From Maritimibacter sp. DP1N21-5 (GTDB lineage Bacteria; Pseudomonadota; Alphaproteobacteria; Rhodobacterales; Rhodobacteraceae): a stretch of DNA of 64,000 nucleotides. Of the stretch, positions 26,320 through 36,912 are shown in pieces. The notes beneath the pieces are model-generated. The model was not told the DNA's origin, did not search any database, and saw only the letters and a list, made by a program, of their open reading frames with translations. Position numbers and translations under genes: made by a program. How positions within the stretch are numbered: the stretch's first letter is position 1; each line of letters begins with the position of its first letter. The DNA is taken from contig NZ_JAHUZF010000003.1 in assembly GCF_019218295.1 (NCBI RefSeq), positions 248,001 through 312,000 of the forward strand, in the 5' to 3' direction.

Positions 26320-27139
26320 ACGTCGCGGGCGTGACCCACCACTCAGGTTGAGCTTGGGCGAGCGTCGCGGCGGCGGCGTCTGCGGCTTCGCGCGTGTCAA
26401 AGAGCGCGAAACAGGTGGCACCTGAGCCCGACATACGGGCCAGCCGGGCACCGGGAAGTGCGGCCAGGGATGCAATCACATCGGCGATGATCGGCGCTGC
26501 GGCGATGGCGGGGGCTTCCAGATCGTTCCGCTGCGACGCGACCCAGTCGATGAGGATCCGCGTGCCCTGCCATTTCGGGAGCTTGAGGGCCATCGGTGGG
26601 TTTTCCTTTGCGGTCAATGCCTTGAAAACGGCGGGCGTGGGCACTTCGACACGGGGGTTCGCCAAGACCGCGAAGAGCGGCGGCAGGTTCGGCACCGGTT
26701 CGACCACCTCGCCGATGCCTTGCATCCGGCTGGCACGCCGCATCAGGCAGACCCGCACATCCGCACCCAGTTCCACGGAGCCCTCGGGCAAACGGGTCTG
26801 TCCAGTGAGGTCGGACATCGCGAGAAGCGTCGCCGCCGCGTCGGACGAGCCGCCGCCAATCCCTGCCGCGGCGGGGAGATACTTGGAGAGCGTGATCGCA
26901 ACGGGCCGGTCGAAGAGCGCGGCCGCCCGCCAGACGAGATTGCTTTGGTCCGTGGGTACGCCCGAAGCCATCGGCCCGGTCACGTCGAGGCGCATCTCCT
27001 CGGTCTCCATCACCGAGACGCGGTCGCCCACATCGGCAAAGACGACAAGGCTGTCGAGCAGATGATAGCCATCCTTGCGCTGCCCGGTGACGTGCAGCGT
27101 GAGGTTCACCTTGGCGGGGGCGAAAACCTTAGTTAGCAG
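26312..27139 (-). CDS. ispE: 4-diphosphocytidyl-2-C-methyl-D-erythritol kinase, apparent CTG start
   Basis: A 275-residue GHMP kinase of the MEP isoprenoid pathway. The GHMP glycine-rich motif LPAAAGIGGGSSDAA and the catalytic Asp region ELGADVRVCL are present. The N-terminal catalytic lysine motif FAPAKVNLTL is encoded only if translation begins upstream of GTG 27109. The frame contains no ATG, GTG or TTG between that GTG and the next stop; the best candidate is CTG at 27137-27139, with GGGAG 7 bases before it. That start lies inside the last codons of the TPR gene, giving an 11-base overlap. A start at GTG 27109 would delete the lysine motif. Confidence 0.82.
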   Translation of the reverse strand: MLTKVFAPAKVNLTLHVTGQRKDGYHLLDSLVVFADVGDRVSVMETEEMRLDVTGPMASGVPTDQSNLVWRAAALFDRPVAITLSKYLPAAAGIGGGSSDAAATLLAMSDLTGQTRLPEGSVELGADVRVCLMRRASRMQGIGEVVEPVPNLPPLFAVLANPRVEVPTPAVFKALTAKENPPMALKLPKWQGTRILIDWVASQRNDLEAPAIAAAPIIADVIASLAALPGARLARMSGSGATCFALFDTREAADAAAATLAQAQPEWWVTPATFS

Positions 27140-28874
27140 CGGCGCGCTCCCGCGTCAGAAGAGGTTCGGCGCCCTCTTCTTCGAGCACCGTGTCGAGACC
27201 CACTTCAAGCTTGCGGCGGATCCGGTCGGGCTTCACCTCGTCCAGATCGCTGTCTTCGGTGACGAAGCTCAGGGCACGGTGCCACTGGAACTCGGCCTCG
27301 CGCACCCGGCCCACGGCCCAATAAACATCGCCCAGGTGGTCGTTCACCACCGGGTCGACCGGCATGAGGGCGACGGCTTTTTCCATCTCGACCACGGCTT
27401 CGTCATAGCGCCCGAGGCGGTAGTAGACCCAGCCGAGGCTGTCGACGATATAGCCTTCGTTCGGACGCGCTTCGACCGCATCGCGGATCATGTCGAGCGC
27501 CTCGTCGAGGTTCTCGCCTTTTTCGACGTAGGAATAGCCGAGGTAATTGAGCACGGAGGGTTGCCCGGGCTGCAGCTCGAGCGCCTTGCGGAAATCGGCC
27601 TCGGCCTCGGTCCAGAGGTCCTGACGTTCCTGCACGATGCCGCGTGCGAAGTAGACCGCCCATTGCGCGGGGTGATCTTCGGTATAGAGCGCGATGGCGT
27701 CGTCGTATGCGGCTTGCGAGGCTGCCCAGTCTTCTTCGTAGCGATAGGCGTCGCCCAGCGCGACATGGATCGTGGACAGCTCCGGGAAACGGTCGGCCAC
27801 CTGCGAGAGCGCCGCGATGGCTTCTTCGGGCTGCTCCATGCGCCTGAGCGCGTTCGCCTTGCCCATCATGGCCTGCGGCCAGGCCCGGCTGTCGTCGGCG
27901 ATCTGGTCATAGGTCTCCACGGCGAGCGCGTTGTTTCCCATGTTTTCAAAGACCGCAGCGGTCAACAGGGTCGCGCCCACGTTGTCGGGGTTCAGATGCT
28001 CCGACAGGCGCGCGTAGATGAGGACGAGGCTGGGCGAGGCTTCGTTGGCGAGCGCTTCGCCCACGTTGTAGAAGAGCGCCGACAATCCGTCCTTGGGGGA
28101 CCGGATCGCGTCGAAATCAATCGGCTTGCCGGCATCGAGCTCGGCCCGCAGCGTCATGATTTCCTCATCCCCGGTTTCGGGAAGCTGTTCGTCGATCAGC
28201 GCAACGGCTTCCTGATTGCGTTCGAGCTGGCTCAGGATTTGCGCATAGGCGATGACGCCCGCACGGTTCAGGGTCACCGGCACGGTTTCGCCAGAGAGGA
28301 TCTCGGCCGCTCCCTCGTAGTCCCCGACGAAGGCGAGCGCCTGCGCCTTCTGGAAGGCCGAGACCTGCGCGGCCACCTCGTCCTGCGCGAGATCGTCAAA
28401 GATCGCGAGCGCATCCGACATCTTGCCTTCGCCGATTGCGGCCCAGGCGCGGATCAAGGGGTCCATGAGTCCGCCGACGCTGAAATCGCCCGACAGGATG
28501 CGGTCGACACCGGCCCAGTCTTCGCTGCCCATGGCATCGCCGAGGAGCACGAGCTGGCCGAGTTCGTTGGACGGGGAAAGCTCCGTCAGACGCCGCGCGA
28601 CGGGCACGGCCATGTCGATCTGTCCCAGCCCGATGTGGGCGACGAGCAGCCCTTCCATGATCCCGGCATTGTCGGGCCGGTCGGCCAGCGCGCGGGTGCC
28701 GTATTCCACCAGCGCCTTGAAGTCGGCATTGGCGTCGGCCGACCGTGCGGCAAGGTAGGAGCCGGTGAAGCCGTCCATGTCCTGTGCGCTCGCGGGCAGG
28801 GTCGTGGTGGCGAGTAGCGCGGCGAGCAGGGCCGAGCAGCCGGCAGCGCGAATGAAGCGGAAGGATGTGGGCAA
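27129..28874 (-). CDS. Secreted tetratricopeptide repeat protein
   Basis: A 581-residue protein with a signal peptide (residues 1 to about 31, ending PASAQ) and about ten TPR units; the clearest is ALELQPGQPSVLNYLGYSYVEKGENLDEAL near the C-terminus. Such proteins scaffold envelope complexes. The start is TTG at 28874 with AGGAGAGG 5 bases upstream; an upstream frame to 28967 would bury the signal peptide. Its end overlaps the apparent start of ispE, so the two are co-transcribed and probably coupled. Conserved in Rhodobacterales without a defined function. Confidence 0.82.
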   Translation of the reverse strand: MPTSFRFIRAAGCSALLAALLATTTLPASAQDMDGFTGSYLAARSADANADFKALVEYGTRALADRPDNAGIMEGLLVAHIGLGQIDMAVPVARRLTELSPSNELGQLVLLGDAMGSEDWAGVDRILSGDFSVGGLMDPLIRAWAAIGEGKMSDALAIFDDLAQDEVAAQVSAFQKAQALAFVGDYEGAAEILSGETVPVTLNRAGVIAYAQILSQLERNQEAVALIDEQLPETGDEEIMTLRAELDAGKPIDFDAIRSPKDGLSALFYNVGEALANEASPSLVLIYARLSEHLNPDNVGATLLTAAVFENMGNNALAVETYDQIADDSRAWPQAMMGKANALRRMEQPEEAIAALSQVADRFPELSTIHVALGDAYRYEEDWAASQAAYDDAIALYTEDHPAQWAVYFARGIVQERQDLWTEAEADFRKALELQPGQPSVLNYLGYSYVEKGENLDEALDMIRDAVEARPNEGYIVDSLGWVYYRLGRYDEAVVEMEKAVALMPVDPVVNDHLGDVYWAVGRVREAEFQWHRALSFVTEDSDLDEVKPDRIRRKLEVGLDTVLEEEGAEPLLTRERAAAN

Positions 28875-28982
28875 AGCGACCTCTCCTGATCGTGGTTGTC
28901 CGACCGTAACGCCGGGGCAGGGGGGGTTCAATGGAAGGGGCCGCACTATGGCGGCCCCGTCGGTCACTTTTGCATGTGTGAG

Positions 28983-30632
28983 TCACATGTTGGGATAGTT
29001 CGGCCCGTCGCCGCCCTGAGGCACCGTCCAGTTGATGTTCTGGCTCGGGTCCTTGATGTCGCAGGTCTTGCAGTGGACGCAGTTCTGGAAGTTGATCTGG
29101 AATTTCGGGCCGTTGTCGCCCTCGACCACCTCATAAACCGCAGCCGGGCAATAGCGCTGCGCGGGCTCGGCGTATTTGGGCAGGTTCACCTCGATCGGGA
29201 TCGACGGGTCCTTGAGCTTCAGGTGGCAGGGCTGGCTTTCCTCGTGGTTCGTGTTCGAGAAGGACACGTTGGTCAACCGGTCGAAGGACAGCACGCCATC
29301 GGGCTTCGGATAGTCGATTTCCTTGTAGTTCTTGGCCAGACCCGTCGCCTCGGCATCGGTCTTGCCGTGGCTGATCGTGCCGAAGAGCGAGAAGCCGAAG
29401 AGCGACTGCCACCACATGTCGAAACCGCCCAGCCCGAGCGAGGCCATCAGGCCGCGCTTCGCCCAGAGGGGCTTCACGTTACGCACGGGCTTGAGGTCCT
29501 TGGCGATCTCGCCGGTGCGGATCTCGGTCTCGTAAGCATCGAGCGTGTCGCCTTCGCGGCCCGCCTTGATCGCGTCGAAGGCGGCTTCGGCGGCGGAGAT
29601 GCCCGACAGCATGGCGTTATGGTTGCCCTTGATCCGGGGCACGTTCACAAGGCCGATGGAGCAGCCCAGAAGCGCGCCGCCGGGGAAGACCGCCTTCGGC
29701 ATCGACTGATAGCCGCCCTCGGTGATCGCGCGGGCACCATAGGCCACACGCTTGCCGCCCTTCAGAAGCTCGGCCACCACCGGATGGTGCTTGAACTGCT
29801 GGAACTCCATGTAGGGATAGACGTAGGGGTTCGCGTAGTTGAGGTGGACGACGAAGCCCACGACGACCTGGTTGTTCTCCATGTGGTAGATGAAGCTGCC
29901 GCCGCCCGCGTTCTTGCCCAGCGGCCAGCCCATCGTGTGGGTCACGGTGCCCTCGCGATGCTTCTCCGGGTCGATGTCCCAGATTTCCTTCATGCCGATG
30001 CCGAACTTCTGAACGTCACGGCCCTTGGACAGTTCGTATTTCGCGATCAGCTCTTTCGCGAGCGAGCCGCGCACGCCTTCCCCGATGAAGACGTATTTGC
30101 CCAGAAGCTCCATGCCGGGCTCATAGCCGTCGCCGGGCGTGCCGTCGGGGTTCAGGCCGAACTCGCCGGCCACGACGCCCTTGACCTCGCCATTGTCGCC
30201 ATAGACCAGCTTCGAGGCCGCCATGCCGGGATAGACCTCGACCCCCAGCGCCTCGGCCTGCTCGGCCATCCAGCGGGTCACGTTGCCCATCGACACGATG
30301 TAATTGCCGTGGTTCGACATGAGCTTGGGCATCGGCCAGTTCGGAACGCGGATCTTGCCCGCCGGGCCGAGGAGGTAGAAGTTGTCCTTCTTGACCTCGT
30401 TGGTGATCGGCGCACCCATGCTGCGCCAGTCGGGCAGGAGCTTGTCGAGCCCCACGGGATCGAGCACGGCACCCGACAGGATATGCGCGCCGACTTCGGA
30501 CCCCTTCTCGAGGACAACGACCATCAGCTCGGGATCCAGTTGTTTGAGACGGATCGCCGCCGAAAGACCGGCGGGGCCTGCCCCCACGATCACAACATCG
30601 ACTTCCATGGACTCGCGTTCAACTTCAGCCAT
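28983..30632 (-). CDS. Electron transfer flavoprotein-ubiquinone oxidoreductase
   Basis: A 549-residue membrane-associated FAD/4Fe-4S protein that passes electrons from ETF (etfBA, at about 11 kb) to ubiquinone. The FAD motif VDVVIVGAGPAGLSAAIRL is at about 10-28. The C-terminal ferredoxin-like cluster has C in RYCPAAVYE and C-x2-C-x2-C in NCVHCKTCDIKDP, the standard four ligands. The ubiquinone-binding and membrane-surface segments (GGKRVAYGARAITEGGYQS, PGGALLGCSIG) are intact. It is a single gene, divergent from greA with a 256-base gap. Confidence 0.97.
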   Translation of the reverse strand: MAEVERESMEVDVVIVGAGPAGLSAAIRLKQLDPELMVVVLEKGSEVGAHILSGAVLDPVGLDKLLPDWRSMGAPITNEVKKDNFYLLGPAGKIRVPNWPMPKLMSNHGNYIVSMGNVTRWMAEQAEALGVEVYPGMAASKLVYGDNGEVKGVVAGEFGLNPDGTPGDGYEPGMELLGKYVFIGEGVRGSLAKELIAKYELSKGRDVQKFGIGMKEIWDIDPEKHREGTVTHTMGWPLGKNAGGGSFIYHMENNQVVVGFVVHLNYANPYVYPYMEFQQFKHHPVVAELLKGGKRVAYGARAITEGGYQSMPKAVFPGGALLGCSIGLVNVPRIKGNHNAMLSGISAAEAAFDAIKAGREGDTLDAYETEIRTGEIAKDLKPVRNVKPLWAKRGLMASLGLGGFDMWWQSLFGFSLFGTISHGKTDAEATGLAKNYKEIDYPKPDGVLSFDRLTNVSFSNTNHEESQPCHLKLKDPSIPIEVNLPKYAEPAQRYCPAAVYEVVEGDNGPKFQINFQNCVHCKTCDIKDPSQNINWTVPQGGDGPNYPNM

Positions 30633-30888
30633 ATCCGGCTCCCCAGACGAAATTTTGTTTCGCCTTGCCTACAGGGAGGTCAGGTGAGGGTCAATTGCGC
30701 CGCAACGTTATGTGAAGGCTGCGGCACAGGGCCAAGACCGTCATTGCGACGAGAAATATCTTCATTGCAATGTGCTTGATCTTGCTTTCTCTTTGGCCGG
30801 ACGATAGCGCAGCGCAACGCCGCTCCCCCGTGTCCTGCCCGTCCGTTTGGGTGACAACGGGGCACTCAGACGGAAAACTGTAAGGCCA

Positions 30889-31359
30889 ATGGAAAAGATT
30901 CTACTGACCCGCGCGGGCTATACCGCGCTGAACGATGAACTGAAGACCCTGAAGTCGGTGGAGCGCCCCGCCGTCATCGCCGCGATCGCCGAGGCGCGCG
31001 AACATGGCGACCTGTCGGAGAACGCGGAATACCATGCCGCCCGGGAAAAACAGAGCTTCATCGAGGGCCGGGTGAAGGAACTCGAAGGCATCATCGGGCT
31101 GGCCGAAGTGGTCGATGCCGCCAAACTCTCCGGTTCGGTCAAGTTCGGCGCGACCGTGCGGTTGGTCGATGAGGACACCGACGAGGAAAAGACCTACCAG
31201 ATCGTGGGCGAGCCCGAGGCAGACCTCGAGAAGGGCAAGCTCAACATCAAGTCGCCGCTCGCGCGGGCGTTGATCGGCAAGGACGAAGGCGACAGCGTGG
31301 AAGTGCGCACGCCAGGTGGCGAAAAAAGCTACGAAATCCTCGGGATCGACTATATCTGA
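30889..31359 (+). CDS. greA: Transcription elongation factor GreA
   Basis: A 156-residue GreA. The N-terminal coiled coil carries the acidic tip [15 protein letters not shown] that enters the RNA polymerase secondary channel and stimulates cleavage of backtracked RNA. The C-terminal FKBP-like domain ends YEILGIDYI. The start [11 protein letters not shown] follows TAAGG; the frame extends to 30847 without family similarity. The following gene starts 50 bases downstream. Confidence 0.96.
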   Translation: MEKILLTRAGYTALNDELKTLKSVERPAVIAAIAEAREHGDLSENAEYHAAREKQSFIEGRVKELEGIIGLAEVVDAAKLSGSVKFGATVRLVDEDTDEEKTYQIVGEPEADLEKGKLNIKSPLARALIGKDEGDSVEVRTPGGEKSYEILGIDYI

Positions 31360-31409
31360 TACCGGGGGTGTTTGACCCGTGACTCGTGCGCGGACACGCT
31401 GAGGACGCG

Positions 31410-32429
31410 ATGGCAGACGGAAAAGTTTCGGAACAGATCGAAATGGGCGTTCTGACCCGCAACGCCGTGGCGCGGCGCGGATGGACCCCGGGCGCACTGA
31501 TCGCGCTTGGCCTGTCGGCCCTGTGGATCGTGGGCTGCGGTGTATTCTTTTTGGTGGCGGACAACGGCCTGTCGGGGGCCTCGGCGTCAAACATGCTCGT
31601 CACGCTCCTCGCGGTCTTCCTCCCGGTGGCGATCATCTGGCTGGCGGCGACGGCGGCAAGTTCGGCACAGTCGATGCGCGAAGAGACCGTGCGCCTTCAG
31701 GCCACCATCGACGCGATGCGACAGAGTTACCTGACGCAATCGCAGGTCCAACCCGACCGCGCGCCCGAAGTCGAGGCCAAGCTGCGTGAGCTTGAGGAGG
31801 CGCAGCGTCAGACCGAACAGGCCATGGCGACCTTCACGACCACGCGGACCCTGCCACGCGCCGAGCCGCTCCCCGAACCGAAGCCGCGCCTGCCGCAGGG
31901 GCCGTTCGAGGCGCAGGCGGCGCTCGCCTTCGATCCGCAGCCGGTCGATACAGCGCCACCCTTGTCGCTCGATGACTTCATCCGGGCGCTCCATTTCCCC
32001 GAGAACGCCGAGGACGAGGCGGGCTTCGCCGCCCTGCGCCGGGCGCTGAAGGACCGAAAGACCGCCCGCCTCGTGCAGGCCTCGCAAGACGTGCTGACGC
32101 TTCTGGCGCAGGACGGGATCTATATGGACGACCTGCGCCCGGATCGCGCGCGGCCCGAAATCTGGCGGCGCTTCGCCGCCGGTGCGCGCGGGCGCGAGGT
32201 GGCTGCGCTGGGCGGGATCCGCGACCGGTCGTCACTGGCGCTCACGGCCGGGCGGATGAAAGCCGACCCGATCTTTCGCGACGCAGCCCACCATTTCTTG
32301 CGCCGATTCGACGAGATCTTCTCGGACTTCGCGGACAGCGCGAGCGACGAGGACATTGCGCGCATGGGCGACACGCGAACGGCCAGGGCCTTCATGCTGC
32401 TGGGCCGGGTTACCGGCACCTTCAACTAG
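31410..32429 (+). CDS. Conserved membrane protein of unknown function
   Basis: A 339-residue protein with two adjacent membrane helices (about 30-50 and 58-80), then a coiled-coil/charged stretch (EAKLRELEEAQRQTEQAM), a proline-rich linker (about 145-180) and a C-terminal helical domain (SLDDFIRALHFPENAEDEAG to the end). The organisation of TM hairpin, coiled coil, linker and globular domain is seen in envelope or division accessory proteins, but I do not recognise a family. GAGGA lies 5 bases before the ATG. Downstream of greA on the same strand and possibly co-transcribed. Confidence 0.7.
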   Translation: MADGKVSEQIEMGVLTRNAVARRGWTPGALIALGLSALWIVGCGVFFLVADNGLSGASASNMLVTLLAVFLPVAIIWLAATAASSAQSMREETVRLQATIDAMRQSYLTQSQVQPDRAPEVEAKLRELEEAQRQTEQAMATFTTTRTLPRAEPLPEPKPRLPQGPFEAQAALAFDPQPVDTAPPLSLDDFIRALHFPENAEDEAGFAALRRALKDRKTARLVQASQDVLTLLAQDGIYMDDLRPDRARPEIWRRFAAGARGREVAALGGIRDRSSLALTAGRMKADPIFRDAAHHFLRRFDEIFSDFADSASDEDIARMGDTRTARAFMLLGRVTGTFN

Positions 32430-32432
32430 GCG

Positions 32433-33833
32433 TCAGGCCCCGGGCGGGCCGACGGTGTCCTGATCGCCGGCCAGCGGGATGGGCACGGACCCGCAGATAT
32501 CGCGCAGCGCACTGCGCAATCCTTCCTCCAGAGTCGGGTGATAATAGGGCATCGCCAGGATCTCGGTCGCGGTCATCTTGCCCTGCACGGCCCAGGCCAG
32601 CATGTGCCCCAGGTGATCGGCACCGGGGCAACACAGATCGGCCCCGATCAAGCGCCCGTCGGGCGCGGCGGCATAGAGACGGACGATCCCTTCGTTGACC
32701 CCGTCCACCCGCGCGCGGCCCTGATTGCCGTAATCGGACGTGCCGGTCACCGCCCCGTCATCCGGCGACGCCCCGATGGAGACGAAGGGCGGGTCGGTGA
32801 AGATGATCGAGAACGGGGTCTTGCGGTCAGAGCGTATGAGGGCCGGGTAGGCCACCGCGTTACGCCCCGCGATCGAGCCTTCATCCGAGGCTTCGTGAAG
32901 CACAGGGCGATCCGCGTTCACGTCCCCCGCGATGAAGATGGGGGCGTCGCCACACTGCATCGTATCGGGATCGACCTTGGGCAATCCGTGGTCGTCGAGA
33001 TGAAGGCCGGTCGCCTCCAGCCCGAGACCCTCTAGCGCAGGCGGGCGGCCGGTGGCGACCAGAACCTTGTCGAACTGCGCTTCCCCGTCGTCCCAGCGGA
33101 TGGTGACCCCGCCCTCCGTCGCCTCGGGTTCGGGCTTGGTCCCCATATGCAGGTGAAGGTCGCGCTCGAGCACGGCCTTCAGCGCCGCTTCGGTCCGGTC
33201 GCAGCGCGCGCCGGCAAGCGTTTCCCCCATGTCGAATACGCTGACCCGAACACCCAACCGCGCCATTGCCTGCGCAAGTTCCAGCCCGACGACCCCGGCG
33301 CCGATGACCGCGAGCGACTGGGGCAGGTCGGGAAGATCGAAGATCGCCTCGTTGGTGAGCAGCGCGTCCCCGAGATCGCGGTAAGGCGGGGGAACCATCG
33401 GCGTGGCGCCGGTTGCGATGATGATCGCCTTGGCCTCGACCTCCCGGCCGTCGTCGAGGGCGAGCGTCGTGGGGCCCGTGAACCGGGCGCGGGCCTGGAC
33501 CATCGTGCCTTCGGGCAACTTGGCGAAGCCGTCGCGCACGCCGCCCGCGAAACGGTCGCGCAGGGCCCGCACGCGTTTCATGACCGCGACGCCATCCACC
33601 GTGACCTCGCCGGTCGCGATCCCGAAGTCCTCGCCCCGCCGGGCCTCATGCGCTGCCCGGGCCGAGGCGATCAGAACCTTGGACGGCATGCAGCCCACCG
33701 TGGCGCAGGTGGTGCCGTTGAAATGAGGGTCGATCAGAAGCGTGGTCGCGCCGTGCTTGCGGGCGTTCCGCTCGGCTGCGATCCCGGCGGTGCCCGCGCC
33801 GATCACGGCAACGTCACAGGTTAGGTCGGCCAT
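32433..33833 (-). CDS. Dihydrolipoyl dehydrogenase-like flavoprotein
   Basis: A 466-residue class I pyridine nucleotide-disulfide oxidoreductase. It has the N-terminal FAD motif GAGTAGIAAE, the redox-active disulfide GTTCATVGCMPSK (C-x4-C), the NAD-binding GAGVVGLELA motif and the C-terminal His-Glu pair in HPTLEE. It is not next to 2-oxo acid dehydrogenase genes, so it may not be the LPD of those complexes; dihydrolipoyl dehydrogenase, mercuric-reductase-like or transhydrogenase-like activity cannot be told apart here. The start MADLTCDVAVIG is chosen over an upstream extension to 33881. Confidence 0.85.
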   Translation of the reverse strand: MADLTCDVAVIGAGTAGIAAERNARKHGATTLLIDPHFNGTTCATVGCMPSKVLIASARAAHEARRGEDFGIATGEVTVDGVAVMKRVRALRDRFAGGVRDGFAKLPEGTMVQARARFTGPTTLALDDGREVEAKAIIIATGATPMVPPPYRDLGDALLTNEAIFDLPDLPQSLAVIGAGVVGLELAQAMARLGVRVSVFDMGETLAGARCDRTEAALKAVLERDLHLHMGTKPEPEATEGGVTIRWDDGEAQFDKVLVATGRPPALEGLGLEATGLHLDDHGLPKVDPDTMQCGDAPIFIAGDVNADRPVLHEASDEGSIAGRNAVAYPALIRSDRKTPFSIIFTDPPFVSIGASPDDGAVTGTSDYGNQGRARVDGVNEGIVRLYAAAPDGRLIGADLCCPGADHLGHMLAWAVQGKMTATEILAMPYYHPTLEEGLRSALRDICGSVPIPLAGDQDTVGPPGA

Positions 33834-33905
33834 GACTTCCTTTCCCCCGCGGCTCGCGGGCGTCGTTCCTGACGACACCAAACGGAGGGCGGGGTCAGGA
33901 AGTTC

Positions 33906-35102
<1,197 letters not shown>

Positions 35103-35155
35103 TGTCCAAGCTCCAGTGGGATGAGGGGCTATATAGGGAAACCCTAGCACAAATC

Positions 35156-35186
35156 AAAAGAAAACGCCCCGGTGCGGACCGGGGCG
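35156..35186 (-). terminator. Intrinsic terminator after the IalB-family gene
   Basis: Perfect 9-bp stem CGCCCCGGT / ACCGGGGCG (35165-35173 with 35178-35186) with a GCGG loop. On the minus strand it is followed by TTTTCTTTT, a typical T tract. It closes the IalB transcript before rlmN, whose own promoter must lie in or beyond this short gap. Confidence 0.9.
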
Positions 35187-35208
35187 CGGTAACAAATGAG
35201 GGGTCGGT

Positions 35209-35733
35209 TTACTGGCAGCGCGCGCCAGCGTCGTCCACGGCGGCAGTGAAGCCCATGAGGCTGAAGGTGTCCTCGGTCCGCGTGCCGCGGCTCGAGTTGC
35301 CGACAAGCACCGCATTCGCGCCGTTCTTCAGCGCCGCCACGATCTTGGCATCCTCTTCCGGGCCGCCGGACCAGGCCCATTCCCCGTCGGTGAAGAGGTT
35401 GAACGTGCTGTCGCCCACGGTCAGCGTGACGGTCGACCCGCCCGCAAAGGGGTAGCCCCCCGTGAAGCTCACGACGCCCTTCGCGTCCGCGCGGTAGCTG
35501 ACGAAGAGCAGGATGTCGCCCCGGTTCACGGCGACCGAGCGGCCGTCTTTCGTGTTGACCGTCTGTTTCGGCTTGGAAACGCTCCAGCATTCCTGCGGGT
35601 CGCCTTCGACGAAGACGCTCCAATCGGTGTTCGCCGCGACGCGGTTCGTGCTTTCCTGAGCCCAAGCTGCTCCGACGCCGACGCCCATGGCGACCGCCGC
35701 GAAGCACAGACCCTGTGCGATGCGTGATGTCAT
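35209..35733 (-). CDS. Invasion-associated locus B (IalB) family protein
   Basis: A 174-residue secreted protein. The signal peptide covers about residues 1-25 (MGVGVGAAWAQ region). The mature part has the IalB pattern: W-SVF, the first of two cysteines in ECWSVSKPK, LLFVSYRA, and a C-terminal MGFTAAVDDAGARC that pairs the second cysteine. IalB was named in Bartonella, but the family is widespread in non-pathogenic alphaproteobacteria with unknown function. The ATG at 35733 is about 10 bases after GGAGG; a GTG three codons earlier is too close to that site. Confidence 0.85.
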   Translation of the reverse strand: MTSRIAQGLCFAAVAMGVGVGAAWAQESTNRVAANTDWSVFVEGDPQECWSVSKPKQTVNTKDGRSVAVNRGDILLFVSYRADAKGVVSFTGGYPFAGGSTVTLTVGDSTFNLFTDGEWAWSGGPEEDAKIVAALKNGANAVLVGNSSRGTRTEDTFSLMGFTAAVDDAGARCQ

Positions 35734-35948
35734 GTCTAACACAGCCTCCAGACTGCTACTGCCTCTTGGCCCACCTTGGGTGCCATTCTACCATCTGCGT
35801 GGTCTTTCATGGCTCGGCGGCCCGTTCAACTCATGGGCGGGATTGTAACGTGTTTTCGCCGGATTTTGAAAGCCCCGTCGGCGGAAAATCGCACGAATAC
35901 GGGGGATTGGGCGACCGGCGAAGGTTTGCGCAGCCGGGGATCCGGAGA

Positions 35949-36827
35949 CTATCCACTCACAAACTCGGATTTGGCGTAGCCCTGAATATAGAGGAGCGCC
36001 GTCAGGTCACCGTGATTCACTCGGATGTCGCATTGCGCCGCGACGGCGGGTTTGGCGTGGAGCGCCACCCCGGCGCCCGCAAGCCCGAGCATGCCAAGGT
36101 CGTTGGCCCCGTCGCCCACTGCCATGACGTCTTCATGCCCGAGGCCCAGCCGCGCGCTGATCTCTTCCAGCGCCGCCACCTTGGCCGCGCGCCCGAGGAT
36201 CGGTTCGGCAACCGTGCCGGCGAGCTTGCCGTCGACGATGTCGAGTGTGTTCGCGCGGTGTTCGTCAAACCCCAGATGCGCGGCGACCTTGTGGGTAAAG
36301 GAGGTGAACCCGCCAGAGACGAGCGCCGCATGGCCGCCGTTCGCCCGCATGGTCGCGACCAGGTCACGGCCGCCGGGCATGAAGGTGATGCGCGTCGCGA
36401 GCACGTGGTCGATCACCTCGGCCGGGAGATCCTTCAACAGTCCGACCCGCTCGCGAAGCGCGGCCTCGAAGTCGAGCTCGCCGTTCATGGCGCGGGCCGT
36501 GATATCGACGACATGGGTCCCGACGCCGGCTTCGGCGGCCAGTTCGTCGATGCACTCCTGCTGGATCATGGTGCTGTCCATGTCGGCAAGCAGCATGCGC
36601 TTCTTCCGGTTCCGCGTGGGCAGGACGACGAGGTCCAGTCCGAGAGACTGAAGGTCCTCCCAGACCGACCATCGGGTGTCGGGCATCGCTGGCATGTCGA
36701 ATTCAGCCGCGTCGCCCGGCGCGAGCCAACGAAGGCCATTGCCTCCCCAGGCATTGCGCAGGGATTCGGCCGTCGTCGCGTCGATCGCGTTCGTGCCGGG
36801 TTTGCCGATCAGAATGGTCGTGAACAT
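35949..36827 (-). CDS. serB: Phosphoserine phosphatase
   Basis: A 292-residue HAD-type SerB performing the last step of serine synthesis. The nucleophile motif is ADMDSTMI (DxDxT). The substrate-cap region ELDFEAALRERVGLLK, the GGF motif in ALVSGGFTSF and the Mg2+ motif VGDGANDLGML are all present. The N-terminal 80 residues correspond to the regulatory region of longer SerB proteins. GGAG lies 8 bases upstream of the ATG, supporting this start over a much longer open frame. Confidence 0.96.
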   Translation of the reverse strand: MFTTILIGKPGTNAIDATTAESLRNAWGGNGLRWLAPGDAAEFDMPAMPDTRWSVWEDLQSLGLDLVVLPTRNRKKRMLLADMDSTMIQQECIDELAAEAGVGTHVVDITARAMNGELDFEAALRERVGLLKDLPAEVIDHVLATRITFMPGGRDLVATMRANGGHAALVSGGFTSFTHKVAAHLGFDEHRANTLDIVDGKLAGTVAEPILGRAAKVAALEEISARLGLGHEDVMAVGDGANDLGMLGLAGAGVALHAKPAVAAQCDIRVNHGDLTALLYIQGYAKSEFVSG

Positions 36828-36912
36828 CGCGGTCTCCTTCCTCGGGACCGTTACCCGCTGCCTTGACCGAGTTCCAGCCGGTTGTTGCCCGGTTCTGAGC
36901 GTTGGCCGTGTG

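Noticed and set aside
28896-30779. A 627-codon open frame opposite ETF-QO
   Set aside because: Mirror of a gene with intact FAD and Fe-S motifs; composition typical of GC-driven antisense frames.
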